A stretch of DNA of 64,000 bases from Prauserella halophila (GCF_024171895.1 NZ_JAMTCQ010000008.1:372001-436000), one strand, 5' to 3'. Shown: positions 10,401-20,147, counted from the stretch's first letter. Notes: generated by a model not told the origin, from the sequence alone. Program-made: numbers and translations.

Positions 10401-10796
10401 TCAGGCGCCGGGCGCGTCGCCGCCCGGGTCGTCCGCCAGCAGGAGGTCGGCGTCGAAGCACGTCCGCGTGCCGGTGTGGCACGCCGGGCCGGTCTGGTCC
10501 ACCCGCACGAGCAGCGTGTCCGCGTCGCAGTCCAGCCGGACCTCGCGCACGTGCTGGACGTTGCCCGAGGTCTCCCCTTTCACCCACAGCTGCTGCCTGC
10601 TCCGTGAGTAGTAGGTCGCGCGACGGGTCGCGAGTGTGTGGGCGAGGGCCTCGTCGTCCATCCACGCCACCATGAGCACGTCGGAGGTCGCGTGGTCGAC
10701 GACGACGGCGCAGACGAGCCCGTCGTCACCCCGCTTGAGTCTGCCGGCGACGGCCGGATCGAGGTTCGTCTCCCCTGCTCGCTCGCCGCTGCTCAT
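10401..10796 (-). CDS. hisI: Phosphoribosyl-AMP cyclohydrolase
   Basis: This 131-residue enzyme opens the adenine ring of phosphoribosyl-AMP in histidine synthesis. The motifs [15 protein letters not shown], the zinc and magnesium ligands in DCDADTLL, and the CHTGTRTCF cysteine pair are all present. It is a stand-alone HisI without the HisE pyrophosphohydrolase domain, as is usual in actinobacteria. The ATG overlaps the hisF stop (ATGA). Confidence 0.96.
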   Translation of the reverse strand: MSSGERAGETNLDPAVAGRLKRGDDGLVCAVVVDHATSDVLMVAWMDDEALAHTLATRRATYYSRSRQQLWVKGETSGNVQHVREVRLDCDADTLLVRVDQTGPACHTGTRTCFDADLLLADDPGGDAPGA

Positions 10797-11566
10797 CGGA
10801 TCTCCACGTTTCCTGCCTTGAGGGCGGTCTTGACGTCGGCGATCGTGAACTCGCCGAAGTGGAACACGCTCGCCGCCAGCACCGCGTCCGCGCCCGCGTC
10901 GACGGCGGGCAGGAAGTGCTCGACCGCACCGGCCCCGCCGCTGGCGATCACCGGCACGCGCACCGCCTCGCGCACGAGCTGCAGCAGTGCGAGGTCGAAC
11001 CCGGTCTTCGTGCCGTCGGCGTCCATCGAGTTCAGCAGGATCTCGCCGACACCGAGCTGTTCGCCCCGCGCCGCCCACTCGACCGCGTCGATTCCGGTGC
11101 CCCGCCTGCCGCCGTGCGTGGTCACCTCGAAGCCCGACGGCGTCGGCTCCGCACCCTCGGGTACCCGGCGCGCGTCGACCGACAGCACGACACACTGCGC
11201 GCCGAACCGCTCCGAGGCTTCCCGCAGCAGCTCCGGGCGGGCGATCGCCGCGGTGTTGATGCCGACCTTGTCGGCACCGGCCCGCAGCAGCCGGTCGACG
11301 TCGTCGGTGCTGCGGACCCCACCTCCGACGGTCAGCGGGATGAACACCTGCTCGGCGGTGCGCCGCACCACGTCGTAGGTGGTCTCGCGGTCGCCCGAGG
11401 AGGCGGTCACGTCGAGGAAGGTCAGCTCGTCGGCACCCGCGGCGTCGTAGGCGCGCGCCAGTTCCACCGGGTCACCCGCGTCGCGCAGATCGACGAAGTT
11501 GACGCCTTTGACGACACGTCCCGCATCGACGTCGAGACACGGGATCACCCTCACCGCAACGGACAT
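10793..11566 (-). CDS. hisF: Imidazole glycerol phosphate synthase, cyclase subunit
   Basis: This 257-residue (beta/alpha)8 cyclase uses ammonia delivered by HisH to form imidazole glycerol phosphate and AICAR. The catalytic aspartates are visible in [14 protein letters not shown] (residue 11 region) and VVLSVDAR (near residue 130). Its glutaminase partner hisH is 3.2 kb upstream on the same strand, separated by two genes of opposite orientation and by priA. HisF and HisI therefore probably have their own promoter in the 90-bp space before the + strand gene. Confidence 0.97.
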   Translation of the reverse strand: MSVAVRVIPCLDVDAGRVVKGVNFVDLRDAGDPVELARAYDAAGADELTFLDVTASSGDRETTYDVVRRTAEQVFIPLTVGGGVRSTDDVDRLLRAGADKVGINTAAIARPELLREASERFGAQCVVLSVDARRVPEGAEPTPSGFEVTTHGGRRGTGIDAVEWAARGEQLGVGEILLNSMDADGTKTGFDLALLQLVREAVRVPVIASGGAGAVEHFLPAVDAGADAVLAASVFHFGEFTIADVKTALKAGNVEIR

Positions 11567-11656
11567 GTCCCCAGACTAGGCGGGGAAACCGGGGTGCGAG
11601 CAGGCGGGATTCCCGTGCTCGGCAGGAATCGGGCACGCGGCGGGTGTCGCGTGATC

Positions 11657-13477
11657 ATGACCGGCGCTCCTGCGTACGATCCGGTGACTGTGACAGACGG
11701 ACCGATGGTCGCGACCCGTCCCGCGGAGCGGACCGCGGGCCCGCAGGACACGCCGGCGTCCCCGGCCGAGGAGAGGCGTCCGGGCCGATGGCGCTCCCGG
11801 CTGCCGGCCGCCGCCTCCGTGACGGCCGGCACCGTGATGCTCGGCGCGCACGGTGCCTACTACGGCAACTGGATCGTCGACGACGCCGCGATCACGTTCT
11901 CGTACGCGCGCAGTTTCGCCGAGGGGCTCGGACCCGTCGTCCAGCCCGGTACCGCACCGGTGGAAGGGTTCTCCAACGTCACGTGGACGCTGCTGCTGGC
12001 GCTGGCCCGGCTCGCCGGCCTGTTCGACCACGGCACGATCCTCGGGGTTCCGGACTACGTGCTGCTGCCCAAGGTCCTCGCGCTGGTGCTGTGCGCGGGC
12101 ACGCTGACGGCCTGCCACGCCGCGCTGGCACGGGTGCTGGTGCGGCCGTGGCTCGGGACGCTGGCCGTGGGCGGTCTGCTCGCGGTGACACCGTCGTTCG
12201 TCATCTGGGTGGTGTCGGGACTCGAGAACGCCCTGTACGGCCTGCTGGTCACGACGCTGGCGGTGCTGGTGTTCCGGGCGGTGCTCGGCGATGCCGTCCT
12301 GCGGTGGCGGCTCGCGGTCGGTGCGGGCCTGCTCGCGGCACTGGCGGCCCTCACCCGGCCGGAAGGGCTGATCTACGGCGGCGTCTATCCGATCGTCGTG
12401 CTGGGGATGGTGCTGCGGTCGCCGAGGAGGCACGTGTCGGCGGGCCTGCGGCATGTCGCGGCGTCGTCGGCGGCGTTCGTCGCCGCCGCCGGTGCGTACT
12501 TCCTGTGGCGCCGGTTCACGTTCGGCGAGTGGTTGTCGGCGCCGTCGATCGCGAAGTCCCAGGGCCTGCCGTATCCGACGGATCTGTCGAAGGCCGGGCA
12601 GCTCGTCGCGTACGCGGGCGCACCGGCCGTCCTGCTCGCCTGTGTGCTGGTCGGGATGCTGCTCGCCCAGCCGCCGTGGTGGCGGCGCGGGCTGCTCGCA
12701 CTCCTGGTACCGCTGGGACTGGCACTCGTCGCGTTCACAGTGCTCGAGGACGACTGGATGGGTCACCTGCGGTTCGCCACCCCGATCTGGATTCTCGGCG
12801 CGCTCACGGCGGTCCTGGCCGCGGCGGAAGCATTGCGGCGCACGCGGGGACGGGCACGCGCGATCGCGGTGACCGGGCTGGTCGTGGGACTGTTCGCGAG
12901 CGGCTCGTCGTTCGCGGTGGCCGCCTACGACTTCCGCCGCGCGCCGACGTTGTCGGCCTGTCACATCGCCGACCGCTACGGCCGCGTGTTCAACGGCTAC
13001 GCCGACGTGCTGGGACTGGACCACGGCTCGCTGCTACTGCCCGACCTCGGCGGCACGTCGATGACCAGCAGACTCCGGCTGATCGACATGGCCGGGCTGA
13101 CCGACATCCGGATGGCGCACCTGATCCGCAACGAGGACCACGCGGGCACGAGACGCTACGTCTTCGACGACCTCCGGCCCACGTTCGTCCACACGCGGCT
13201 GCCGTGGACGCGCGACGAGAACCTCACGGACGACCCGCGGTTCACCCGCGACTACGTGCGCATCTTCGCCGAACCCGGGCACCCGTGGCCCGACGGCGAC
13301 TGGGTCCGCAGGACTGCGGTTCCGGACGAGGAGACGCTGCAGCGGCTGCGGGCCTACGCGCAGGCGACGGCGGGACCGGCCGGTGACTATGCGCACGCCC
13401 CCACCCGTGCCTGCGGCGACACGCTGAGCGTCGGCTCCACCCCGCAACCGGAGCCCGCAGCCACTTCCGGCCGATAG
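11657..13477 (+). CDS. GT-C fold glycosyltransferase, AftB-like membrane protein
   Basis: This protein of about 606 residues has a hydrophilic Ala/Pro-rich N-terminus, roughly ten transmembrane segments and a soluble C-terminal part. The early acidic motif IVDDAAITFSYARS followed by VEGFSNVTWTLLL resembles polyprenyl-phosphate-dependent GT-C enzymes. It is closest in pattern to the arabinofuranosyltransferase AftB group, which acts on cell-wall arabinan outside the membrane. The donor and acceptor are inferred. Starts at 11657 (ATG), 11684, 11690 and 11705 are all in frame. The gene interrupts the his cluster in the opposite direction. Confidence 0.7.
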   Translation: MTGAPAYDPVTVTDGPMVATRPAERTAGPQDTPASPAEERRPGRWRSRLPAAASVTAGTVMLGAHGAYYGNWIVDDAAITFSYARSFAEGLGPVVQPGTAPVEGFSNVTWTLLLALARLAGLFDHGTILGVPDYVLLPKVLALVLCAGTLTACHAALARVLVRPWLGTLAVGGLLAVTPSFVIWVVSGLENALYGLLVTTLAVLVFRAVLGDAVLRWRLAVGAGLLAALAALTRPEGLIYGGVYPIVVLGMVLRSPRRHVSAGLRHVAASSAAFVAAAGAYFLWRRFTFGEWLSAPSIAKSQGLPYPTDLSKAGQLVAYAGAPAVLLACVLVGMLLAQPPWWRRGLLALLVPLGLALVAFTVLEDDWMGHLRFATPIWILGALTAVLAAAEALRRTRGRARAIAVTGLVVGLFASGSSFAVAAYDFRRAPTLSACHIADRYGRVFNGYADVLGLDHGSLLLPDLGGTSMTSRLRLIDMAGLTDIRMAHLIRNEDHAGTRRYVFDDLRPTFVHTRLPWTRDENLTDDPRFTRDYVRIFAEPGHPWPDGDWVRRTAVPDEETLQRLRAYAQATAGPAGDYAHAPTRACGDTLSVGSTPQPEPAATSGR

Positions 13478-13487
13478 ACTCCCCGGC

Positions 13488-13871
13488 GTGAGCGAGTTGG
13501 AGCGCCTCGGCGCCGAGAAGTACGTCCTGCTGACGACGTTCCGGCGGTCGGGCACGGCAGTGCCCACCCCGGTGTGGATCGCACGCGACGGCGACGAGCT
13601 CGTGCTCTACAGCGGCCGCGATGCGGGCAAGGTCAAGCGCATCCGCGCGGGCGCCGGCGTCGAGGTGACCGCGTGCGACGTCCGCGGCACGACGACCCAC
13701 GGGGACACGGTGCGCGGCACGGCGCGGGTGCTCGACGAGGCGGGCAGTGCCCGCGCCCGCGATCTCATCGCCCGCAAATACGGGGTGTTCGGCAAGCTCG
13801 CCATGCTGGGCAGCAGACTCCGCGGCGGCACGTCCCGCACGGTCGGCATCGCCGTCACCCTGACCGGCTGA
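13488..13871 (+). CDS. PPOX-class F420/FMN-dependent oxidoreductase
   Basis: This 127-residue split beta-barrel protein has the N-terminal pattern KYVLLTTFRRSGTAVPTPVW and the following ELVLYSGRDAGKVKRI. Both are typical of the small F420-binding PPOX proteins abundant in actinobacteria. These use deazaflavin or flavin to reduce diverse substrates; the physiological substrate is unknown. A GTG start lies 10 bp after the stop of the GT-C gene, so the two are probably co-transcribed. A frame that reads further upstream belongs to the neighbour. Confidence 0.85.
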   Translation: MSELERLGAEKYVLLTTFRRSGTAVPTPVWIARDGDELVLYSGRDAGKVKRIRAGAGVEVTACDVRGTTTHGDTVRGTARVLDEAGSARARDLIARKYGVFGKLAMLGSRLRGGTSRTVGIAVTLTG

Positions 13872-13901
13872 CCCTCCAGGGAACGGGCACGTCGCGGCTG
13901 T

Positions 13902-14639
13902 TCAGACGGCGGCGACGGCCTCGAGCGCCTCGGGCAGCGTGAACGCCTGGGCGTAGAGCGCCTTGCCGACGATCGCGCCTTCGACCCCGTCGCGTTCGAG
14001 CGCCGCCAGTGACCGCAGGTCGTCCACACTGGACACGCCACCGGAGGCGATGATCGCGGCGTCGGTGCGGGCGGCGACCTCACGCAGCAGGCCGACGTTC
14101 GGCCCCTTCAGCGTGCCGTCCTTGCTGACGTCGGTGACGACGTAGCGCTGGGCACCGTCGTTGTCGAGGCGTTCCATGACCTTCCAGAGGTCACCGCCGT
14201 CCTGGGTCCAGCCGCGCGCGGCGAGCCGGTAGCCGTCCTCGCCGATCCGCACGTCCAGGCCGATCGCCACGCGGTCGCCGTATTCGGACACGACCTTGGC
14301 GCACCAGTCGGGCGATTCGAGTGCCGCCGTGCCGAGGTTGACCCGCCGGGCTCCGGTGTCGAGTGCGGCCTTCAGCGACTCGTCGTCACGGATGCCGCCG
14401 GACAACTCCACCTGCACGTCGAGCTTCGCCACGACGTCGGCCAGCAGTTCCCGGTTCGACCCCTTGCCGAACGCGGCGTCGAGGTCGACCAGATGCACCC
14501 ACTCCGCACCGTCGCGCTGCCAGGTCAGCGCGGCCTCGAGCGGGGATCCGTAGGACGTCTCGGTGCCGGCCTCGCCCTGGACCAGGCGCACGGCCTGGCC
14601 GTCGGCCACATCAACGGCGGGAAGGAGTGTCAGCGTCAC
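13902..14639 (-). CDS. priA: Phosphoribosyl isomerase A (HisA and probable TrpF activity)
   Basis: This 245-residue (beta/alpha)8 isomerase acts on ProFAR in histidine synthesis; in actinobacteria PriA also acts on phosphoribosyl anthranilate. The catalytic aspartates are in [15 protein letters not shown] (Asp about 10) and [14 protein letters not shown] (about 170), and the loop [15 protein letters not shown] matches the PriA loop that allows dual specificity. No trpF occurs in the nearby trp operon, which supports the dual role. The gene runs toward convergent + strand genes, so the his cluster is broken after it. Confidence 0.93.
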   Translation of the reverse strand: MTLTLLPAVDVADGQAVRLVQGEAGTETSYGSPLEAALTWQRDGAEWVHLVDLDAAFGKGSNRELLADVVAKLDVQVELSGGIRDDESLKAALDTGARRVNLGTAALESPDWCAKVVSEYGDRVAIGLDVRIGEDGYRLAARGWTQDGGDLWKVMERLDNDGAQRYVVTDVSKDGTLKGPNVGLLREVAARTDAAIIASGGVSSVDDLRSLAALERDGVEGAIVGKALYAQAFTLPEALEAVAAV

Positions 14640-14740
14640 GCCGCCAACTCTAAGACCCCGATGCGCCGATCGGCCTACAGGGGCATGCGCCCGCAGGCCA
14701 CCGCCACGCCCCGGGACCGGAGGTCACCGGCGTGGGGCGG

Positions 14741-15370
14741 TCACAGCGTGCCGAGCCAGTTGCGCAGCAGCTGCGCACCCGCGTCCCCGGACTTCTCCGG
14801 GTGGAACTGGGTGGCGCTCAGCGCGCCGTTCTCGACGGCGGCGACGAAGTCCTCACCGTGGCGGGCCCAGGTCACCAGTGGCTGCGCGCTGCCGAGCTCC
14901 GACCGCAGGGTCCATTCCCGCACCGCGTAGGAATGCACGAAGTAGAACCGCTCGTCGGGGTCGATGCCGTCGAACAGCCGCGATCCCCCGGGCGCACGGA
15001 CCGTGTTCCAGCCCATGTGCGGGAGGATGTCGGCGTGGAGCCGCTCGACCGTCCCCGGCCACTCCCCCGTGCCCTCGGTTTCCACGCCGTGCTCGACACC
15101 ACGGTCGAAGAGGATCTGCATCCCGACGCAGATGCCCAGCACGGGCCTGCCTCCGGCGAGCCGCTTGCCGACGATGCGATCACCCTGGACCGACCGCAAC
15201 CCCTCCGCACACGCGGAGAACGCGCCGACCCCGGGCACGACCAGACCGTCCGCCTCCACGGCGGCATGGGGATCCGCCGTCACCGCGACGTCGGCACCTG
15301 CACGCTCGACGGCGCGTTCGGCACTGCGGAGATTGCCTGATCCGTAGTCGAGAATCACAACTGAGGGCAC
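14741..15370 (-). CDS. hisH: Imidazole glycerol phosphate synthase, glutaminase subunit
   Basis: This 209-residue class I glutamine amidotransferase releases ammonia for HisF. The nucleophile is in [11 protein letters not shown] near residue 80 and the His/Glu pair in [10 protein letters not shown] near residues 190-195; the oxyanion strand [12 protein letters not shown] is also visible. A gap of 101 bp with a GC-rich dyad separates it from priA. hisB, hisC and hisD, which usually precede hisH in actinobacteria, are not upstream here; an MFS gene takes their place. Confidence 0.96.
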   Translation of the reverse strand: MPSVVILDYGSGNLRSAERAVERAGADVAVTADPHAAVEADGLVVPGVGAFSACAEGLRSVQGDRIVGKRLAGGRPVLGICVGMQILFDRGVEHGVETEGTGEWPGTVERLHADILPHMGWNTVRAPGGSRLFDGIDPDERFYFVHSYAVREWTLRSELGSAQPLVTWARHGEDFVAAVENGALSATQFHPEKSGDAGAQLLRNWLGTL

Positions 15371-15379
15371 GGTTCCAGG

Positions 15380-16537
15380 TTAGCCCGTCCGCCGGGATGC
15401 CACCCGCACCGGCAGCAGCGCCAGCGACCACACCGCGAGCAGGCCGAAGGCCACTGCGTACGACGTGCCGGACACGACCGCGCCGACGGCCACCGCACCC
15501 AGGCCCTGTCCCGCGTCGAACGCCACGTTCCAGGAGATGCTCGCCCGGCCGGCCGAGGTGCGCTGGAACATCGACACGAGCGAGTCGTTCTGCACGGCAC
15601 CGAACCCGATGCCGAACACGATCATCGCCGTCACGGTGAGCCACGCCGGGCCGCCTTCGCTGAACACCGCGTACCCGGCGAGCCCGAGGCCCGACAGGGC
15701 TCGCCCCGGTGCCAGCAGCCGCCCGGTCCAGCGCGTGCCGAGCCTGCCGGCCGCCCAGCGGGACAACGTCGTGGCCAGCGGCAGCAGCAGGAGCGCGATC
15801 GACGACTCCGGGGCGAGCAGCAGGATCGGGGTGAACGTCGCCAGCGCGCCGAGGCCCGTCGAGGCGGCGAGCATCGGCAGCCACGGCCGCCACGTCTGCC
15901 GCACGGTCGGGAGGAATCCCCCGCCACGTTCCGGTTCGGCGGTGGACCGGGCAGGCGGCAGGAACGCGGCGGGCAGCAACGCGAGCGCGGGCAGAGCGGC
16001 CGCGAGCACGAACACCGCGGCGAAGCCCCAGTGCTCGGCCAGCCACGGACCCGCAGGCAATCCGACGAGCTGCGGCACGCCCGTGGCGAGGCCGTAGATG
16101 CCCGAACCGCGCGGGACGGCGGCCTGCGGCAGCAGTTCGGCGATGAGCGCGCTGCCGCACACGGTGAGCAGGCCGAAACCGATACCGCGCAGCAGCGAGA
16201 TCGTCAGGATGCCCTCGGGGGAACTCCACTCGATCAGCAGCGGCGTGGGCACGCCGAGGAACGCGATACCCGCGAGGATCCCCGTGCGGTAGCCGTAGCG
16301 CCGCACGAACGCACCGGTCCCGAGCTGCGTGAGAACCGTGCTGGCCATGAACACACCGGTGGCGGCCCCGGCGGCGAACGTGCCCGCCCCCTGCCGGACC
16401 GCCCACAGCGGCACCACCGGCAGCAGCAGCGAGAAACCGCACAACGCGAGGGCGGTCGCGGCGAGCGACAACCGGAACGGCCCGTACCGCCACGGCGACT
16501 CGTCACGGGGCGGGGCACCGGATGTGTGGTCAGCCAT
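15380..16537 (-). CDS. MFS transporter, DHA1-like
   Basis: This 385-residue major facilitator protein has twelve predicted membrane helices and a short charged loop after helix 6. The first helix contains ALALCGFSLLLPVVPLWAV, a pattern of drug:H+ antiporter-like members. The substrate cannot be deduced. It lies 9 bp upstream of hisH on the same strand, so transcripts from its promoter may run into hisH-priA. A small palindrome (16551-16562) overlaps the promoter region. Confidence 0.85.
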   Translation of the reverse strand: MADHTSGAPPRDESPWRYGPFRLSLAATALALCGFSLLLPVVPLWAVRQGAGTFAAGAATGVFMASTVLTQLGTGAFVRRYGYRTGILAGIAFLGVPTPLLIEWSSPEGILTISLLRGIGFGLLTVCGSALIAELLPQAAVPRGSGIYGLATGVPQLVGLPAGPWLAEHWGFAAVFVLAAALPALALLPAAFLPPARSTAEPERGGGFLPTVRQTWRPWLPMLAASTGLGALATFTPILLLAPESSIALLLLPLATTLSRWAAGRLGTRWTGRLLAPGRALSGLGLAGYAVFSEGGPAWLTVTAMIVFGIGFGAVQNDSLVSMFQRTSAGRASISWNVAFDAGQGLGAVAVGAVVSGTSYAVAFGLLAVWSLALLPVRVASRRTG

Positions 16538-16550
16538 ACCGACAGTTCTA

Positions 16551-16562
16551 GTACGTTCGTAC
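16551..16562. promoter_or_regulatory. Palindrome upstream of the MFS gene
   Basis: GTACGTTCGTAC has 5-bp perfect arms and lies 13 bp before the MFS start, where the promoter must be. It could be the operator of a local repressor. No regulator gene is adjacent and the motif is short, so confidence is low. Confidence 0.35.
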
Positions 16563-16602
16563 AGCTCTCACCGGGTCGGGTGGCGGGAACGTGAACGCCG
16601 CC

Positions 16603-17610
16603 TCAGCGCCGGGCCGCCCACGCCGTCAGCTCGTCGGCCGTCCAGGTGTTGACGACCCGATCCCCGGTCACGCCGCATTCGGTCGCGCGCACGCAGCCGA
16701 ACGGCAGCCAGGACAGCTGCCCGGGCGCGTGGGCGTCGGTGTCGACGGCGAACCGGCAGCCCGACTCCTGCGCGAGCCGCACCAGCCGTCTCGGCGGGTC
16801 GAGCCGTTCCGGCCGGGAGTTGATCTCCACGGCGACGTCGAACTCCCGGCACGCCGCGAACACGGCCCCTGCGTCGAACTGCGATTCGGGCCTGCCGCGA
16901 CCGGTGACGAGCCGGCCGGTGCAGTGACCGAGGACGTTCACCCGCGGATGCGACACGGCCGTCAGCATGCGCCGCGTCATCTCCACCGCGGGCATGCGCA
17001 GTGTCGAGTGCACACTCGCGACGACCACGTCGAGCCGTTCCAACAGATCCGGTTCCTGGTCGAGCGAGCCGTCGTCGAGGATGTCGACCTCGATGCCGCT
17101 GAGGATGCGCGGCGGGGCGAGGCGCTCGTTGCACTCGGCCACGACGTCGAGCTGGTGGCGGAGCCGCTCGGCCGACAGGCCGCGCGCGACCGTCAGCCGC
17201 GGCGAGTGATCGGTGAGCACGAGGTACTCGTGGCCGAGCGCGCGTGCCGCCCCGGCCATCTCCTCGATCGAACTGCCGCCGTCGGACCAGTCCGAATGGG
17301 TGTGGCAGTCCCCGCGCAGGGCGGCGCGCAGCGGCCCGCCATCGGGGATGCCGGGCGCGCCGCGCGACTCCAGATCCGTCAGATACGCGGGCTCCCTGCC
17401 CTGCACCGCCTCGGTGATGACCCCGGCGGTCGTCTTCCCGATCCCGGTGAGCTCCGTCAGCGTGCCCCTGGTGACACGGCGGGCGAGCTCGCCGTCGGGC
17501 AGGTCCGCGACCACGGCGGCGGCGTTGCGGAAGGCCCGCACGCGATAGGTCGGCTCACCGGTGCGTTCCAGGTGCAGGGCGATCTGGCGCAACACGTTCA
17601 CGGGATCCAT
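16603..17610 (-). CDS. PHP-domain phosphoesterase with N-terminal HhH domain
   Basis: This 335-residue protein carries a PolX-like helical N-terminus (about residues 1-75, with the helix-hairpin-helix LTELTGIGKTTAGVI). A PHP metal-dependent phosphoesterase domain starts at DCHTHSDWSDGG, with further ligands in LTDHSP, SGIEVDIL, ASVHS, LGHCTGR and DTDAHAPG. It looks like a bacterial family X DNA polymerase stripped of its nucleotidyltransferase palm. A DNA-repair 3'-phosphatase or nuclease role is inferred. The gene is followed by the divergently controlled MFS-his segment. Confidence 0.82.
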   Translation of the reverse strand: MDPVNVLRQIALHLERTGEPTYRVRAFRNAAAVVADLPDGELARRVTRGTLTELTGIGKTTAGVITEAVQGREPAYLTDLESRGAPGIPDGGPLRAALRGDCHTHSDWSDGGSSIEEMAGAARALGHEYLVLTDHSPRLTVARGLSAERLRHQLDVVAECNERLAPPRILSGIEVDILDDGSLDQEPDLLERLDVVVASVHSTLRMPAVEMTRRMLTAVSHPRVNVLGHCTGRLVTGRGRPESQFDAGAVFAACREFDVAVEINSRPERLDPPRRLVRLAQESGCRFAVDTDAHAPGQLSWLPFGCVRATECGVTGDRVVNTWTADELTAWAARR

Positions 17611-17975
17611 TGCTCACCTCACCGGTCGGGCGGCACCGGTCGGACGGCCCACCCGACCAGGGTCCTCGACGGCCGGGCCGGTCGCGGCCGCACTACTACG
17701 ATCCGGTGACGTCGTGCGACGTCATCGCCGGGGGACGACGGCGGTTCGCACGCGACGTCGCGGCCACCGGATCCGGCCGGAGTACACACGCGGCGTGACG
17801 ACGCCGTCCGCCATCCGGCCCAGTGCACCCTACGATCGTCGTCACCCGTTCCGGCCTGCGAGAACGGCAGGACGGAACCCGATGGGGGTCGCGTACGACC
17901 CGTCCGCGCACAGGCCGTATCTTGACCCGGTAGTCGGGGTCCGTTATTGCACGCACAGCGCGTGGAGGGGTTGTT
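17611..17975. other. Divergent intergenic region, PHP gene / vanW-like gene
   Basis: This 365-bp space lies between divergent genes. I recognise only the promoter of the right-hand gene (17922-17950). No conserved small ORF or RNA structure was found. Confidence 0.5.
17922..17950 (+). promoter_or_regulatory. Sigma-A-type promoter of the vanW-like gene
   Basis: TTGACC (17922-17927), a 17-bp spacer and TATTGC (17945-17950) make a good vegetative promoter, ending about 25 bp before the TTG start codon. A GGAGGGG ribosome-binding site (about 17964-17970) follows and supports the TTG start at 17976. Confidence 0.6.
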
Positions 17976-20090
17976 TTGCCGCAGGAACCTCGGTGGCCAG
18001 AGCCTTCGGAATCGCAGCCGAACGAGTGGCCCGAGTCCCACACCGAGCAGACCGACATTCTCCCTGCCGTCCCGCCGGCGAACACGGAGAGCACCGAGTC
18101 TGCCACGGAAAGTACGCAGTTCATCTCGGAGTACGGCGCCGCAGAGACCACGCAGCACATCGCGTGGCCCGAGGCCGACGCGGAGACCACGCAGCAGGTG
18201 CCCGGCCCCGCCGCCGGCTCGGGCGACGACACGGTCGTCGCCGCGGCGGCGAACGCACCCACCGCACCCGCAACGCCCGCGCCGGACACCGCGGGGGAAA
18301 CCACGCAGTACATCCCCGCCGTCCCGGCCGACGACCCCACCGGCCCCAGCCCCGACGACACCGGTGGCGCGGCCCCCGGTGGTACTCGCGGGGCCGCACT
18401 GGGCCGAGCCCGCACGCCACTGCTGGTCGCCGCGGCCGTTCTCGGAGTGCTCGCACTCGTCTACGTGGCCGACGTGTTCGCCACCTCGGGTGACGTGCCC
18501 CGCGGCACCGTCGTCGCGAGCGTCGACGTGGGCGGGATGAACCGCTCGGACGCCGAGGACAAACTCCGCTCCGAGCTGGAGCCGCGCATGACGCAGCCGG
18601 TGCAGTACCGCGCGGGCGACGTCGACAACGAGTTCGACCCGCAGCAGGCCGGTCTCCGGCTGAACTGGAAGGAAACCCTCGACCGCGCGGGCGATCAGCC
18701 GCTCAACCCGTTCTCCCGGATCGCGTCGCTGTTCACCGAGCGCGAGGTCGACGTCGCCACCGAGACCGAGCGCAATCAGCTCGAGAACGCGCTCGTGACG
18801 GTGCAGGAAACCGTCGACCGCGACCCGGTCGAGGGTTCGATCGCCTTCGAGGGCGCGACCCCGAAGGCGGTCGAACCGAAGGACGGCCAGAAACTCGACG
18901 TCACGGCGGCCGAGAACGTCATCGTGCAGGACTGGGCCGACGGCGAGCGGATCGAACTCCCGGTCAGCAGCACCCCCGTGTCGGTCAGTTCCGAGGACGT
19001 GCAGGCCATGTTGCGCGACGTCGCCGAACCCGCGGTATCGGCCCCGGTCCTGGTGCGCGGGGACGACGCCGACGGCACGCTCGAACCGGAGGAGATCGCG
19101 GCGGCACTGAGTTTCGAACCCGACAACGGCGAGCTCACCCCGAAGATCGACCGGAAGAAGATGGCCGCAGGCGTCAAGGAGGAGCTCTCGAGCACGGTGC
19201 AGGAAGGACGCGACGCCGAGATCGTGTTCAAGGACGGTTCGCCGACCGTCAAACCGTCCAAGGAGGGCAAGCGCATCAAGTGGAAGGACACGTTCGAGCC
19301 GCTGATGGACGTGCTGCGCAGCCAGGACGAGCGGGAGATCACGGCCGAGTACGAGAAACAACAGGCCGAGATCACGACGAAGCAAGCCAAGCAGCTGGGT
19401 ATCAAGGAGGTCATCGGTGAGTTCACGACCGGCGGCTTCGCCGCCGACTCCGGCGTGAACATCCGCCGCGTGGCCGAAGAGGTCGACGGCGCCATCGTCA
19501 AGCCGGGCGAGACCTTCAGCCTCAACCAGCACACCGGCCCGCGCACCCAGGCGCAGGGCTACGTCGAGGCGGGCATCATCAAGAACGGCGCGCCGGGCAC
19601 GGCCGTCGGCGGTGGCATCTCGCAGTTCGCGACCACGCTGTACAACGCGTCCTACTTCGCGGGCATGACCGACGCGGGACACCAGGAGCACAGCTACTAC
19701 ATCAGCCGCTATCCCGAAGGCCGGGAGGCGACAGTGTTCCAGAAGCCGAACGGGGCGAGCCTCATCGACCTGGCGTTCACCAACAACCTGCCGAACGGTG
19801 TCGCGATCCAGACCCAGTGGACGAAGAACGACATCACGATCAAGCTGTGGGGCACGAAGAAGTACGACGTCAAGTCCCGCACGGGCGATCGCAGCAACGT
19901 CGTCGATCCGGAGACCAAGGACGGGCCCGACGGCGACGAATGCTCGCCGAGCAGCGGCGCACCCGGATTCACCGTGACGAACACGCGCGTGCTGCGTGAT
20001 CTCGACTCCGGTTCGGTCGAGCGGGAGGATCGGACAGTGAAGTACAACCCGCAGCCCAAGATCGTCTGCAAGAACAACCGGCCGGAGTGA
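17976..20090 (+). CDS. VanW-family cell-wall protein with PG-binding domains
   Basis: This 704-residue protein begins with about 145 acidic, Thr/Glu/Pro-rich cytoplasmic residues. One membrane anchor follows (LLVAAAVLGVLALVYVADV), then an extracellular region with tandem peptidoglycan-binding-4 type repeats. The VanW core comes last, with GGFAADSGVNIRRVAE, GETFSLNQHTG, GGGISQFATTLYNA and the HSYYISRYPEGREATV segment. VanW proteins occur with vancomycin-resistance genes but are mostly of unknown cell-wall function. The TTG start is unusual; it is chosen because of the upstream GGAGGGG and promoter. No van genes are nearby. Confidence 0.87.
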   Translation: MPQEPRWPEPSESQPNEWPESHTEQTDILPAVPPANTESTESATESTQFISEYGAAETTQHIAWPEADAETTQQVPGPAAGSGDDTVVAAAANAPTAPATPAPDTAGETTQYIPAVPADDPTGPSPDDTGGAAPGGTRGAALGRARTPLLVAAAVLGVLALVYVADVFATSGDVPRGTVVASVDVGGMNRSDAEDKLRSELEPRMTQPVQYRAGDVDNEFDPQQAGLRLNWKETLDRAGDQPLNPFSRIASLFTEREVDVATETERNQLENALVTVQETVDRDPVEGSIAFEGATPKAVEPKDGQKLDVTAAENVIVQDWADGERIELPVSSTPVSVSSEDVQAMLRDVAEPAVSAPVLVRGDDADGTLEPEEIAAALSFEPDNGELTPKIDRKKMAAGVKEELSSTVQEGRDAEIVFKDGSPTVKPSKEGKRIKWKDTFEPLMDVLRSQDEREITAEYEKQQAEITTKQAKQLGIKEVIGEFTTGGFAADSGVNIRRVAEEVDGAIVKPGETFSLNQHTGPRTQAQGYVEAGIIKNGAPGTAVGGGISQFATTLYNASYFAGMTDAGHQEHSYYISRYPEGREATVFQKPNGASLIDLAFTNNLPNGVAIQTQWTKNDITIKLWGTKKYDVKSRTGDRSNVVDPETKDGPDGDECSPSSGAPGFTVTNTRVLRDLDSGSVEREDRTVKYNPQPKIVCKNNRPE

Positions 20091-20091
20091 C

Positions 20092-20129
20092 GAGTGCGGC
20101 GGGGTTCCGGCCCGGGCCCCGCCGCACTC
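20092..20129. terminator. Bidirectional terminator between convergent genes
   Basis: A perfect 13-bp stem (20092-20104 with 20117-20129, 12-nt loop) starts 2 bp after the vanW-like stop. It ends 19 bp before the stop of the convergent dehydrogenase gene. There is no strong T tract, as is common in GC-rich actinobacteria. Confidence 0.65.
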
Positions 20130-20147
20130 CTCGGTCACGCCCCGGTG

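Noticed and set aside
17619-20138. 839-residue open frame on the minus strand
   Set aside because: It is the antisense shadow of the VanW-family gene, with Leu/Arg/Asp-rich composition and no motifs. The + strand frame has promoter, RBS and domains.
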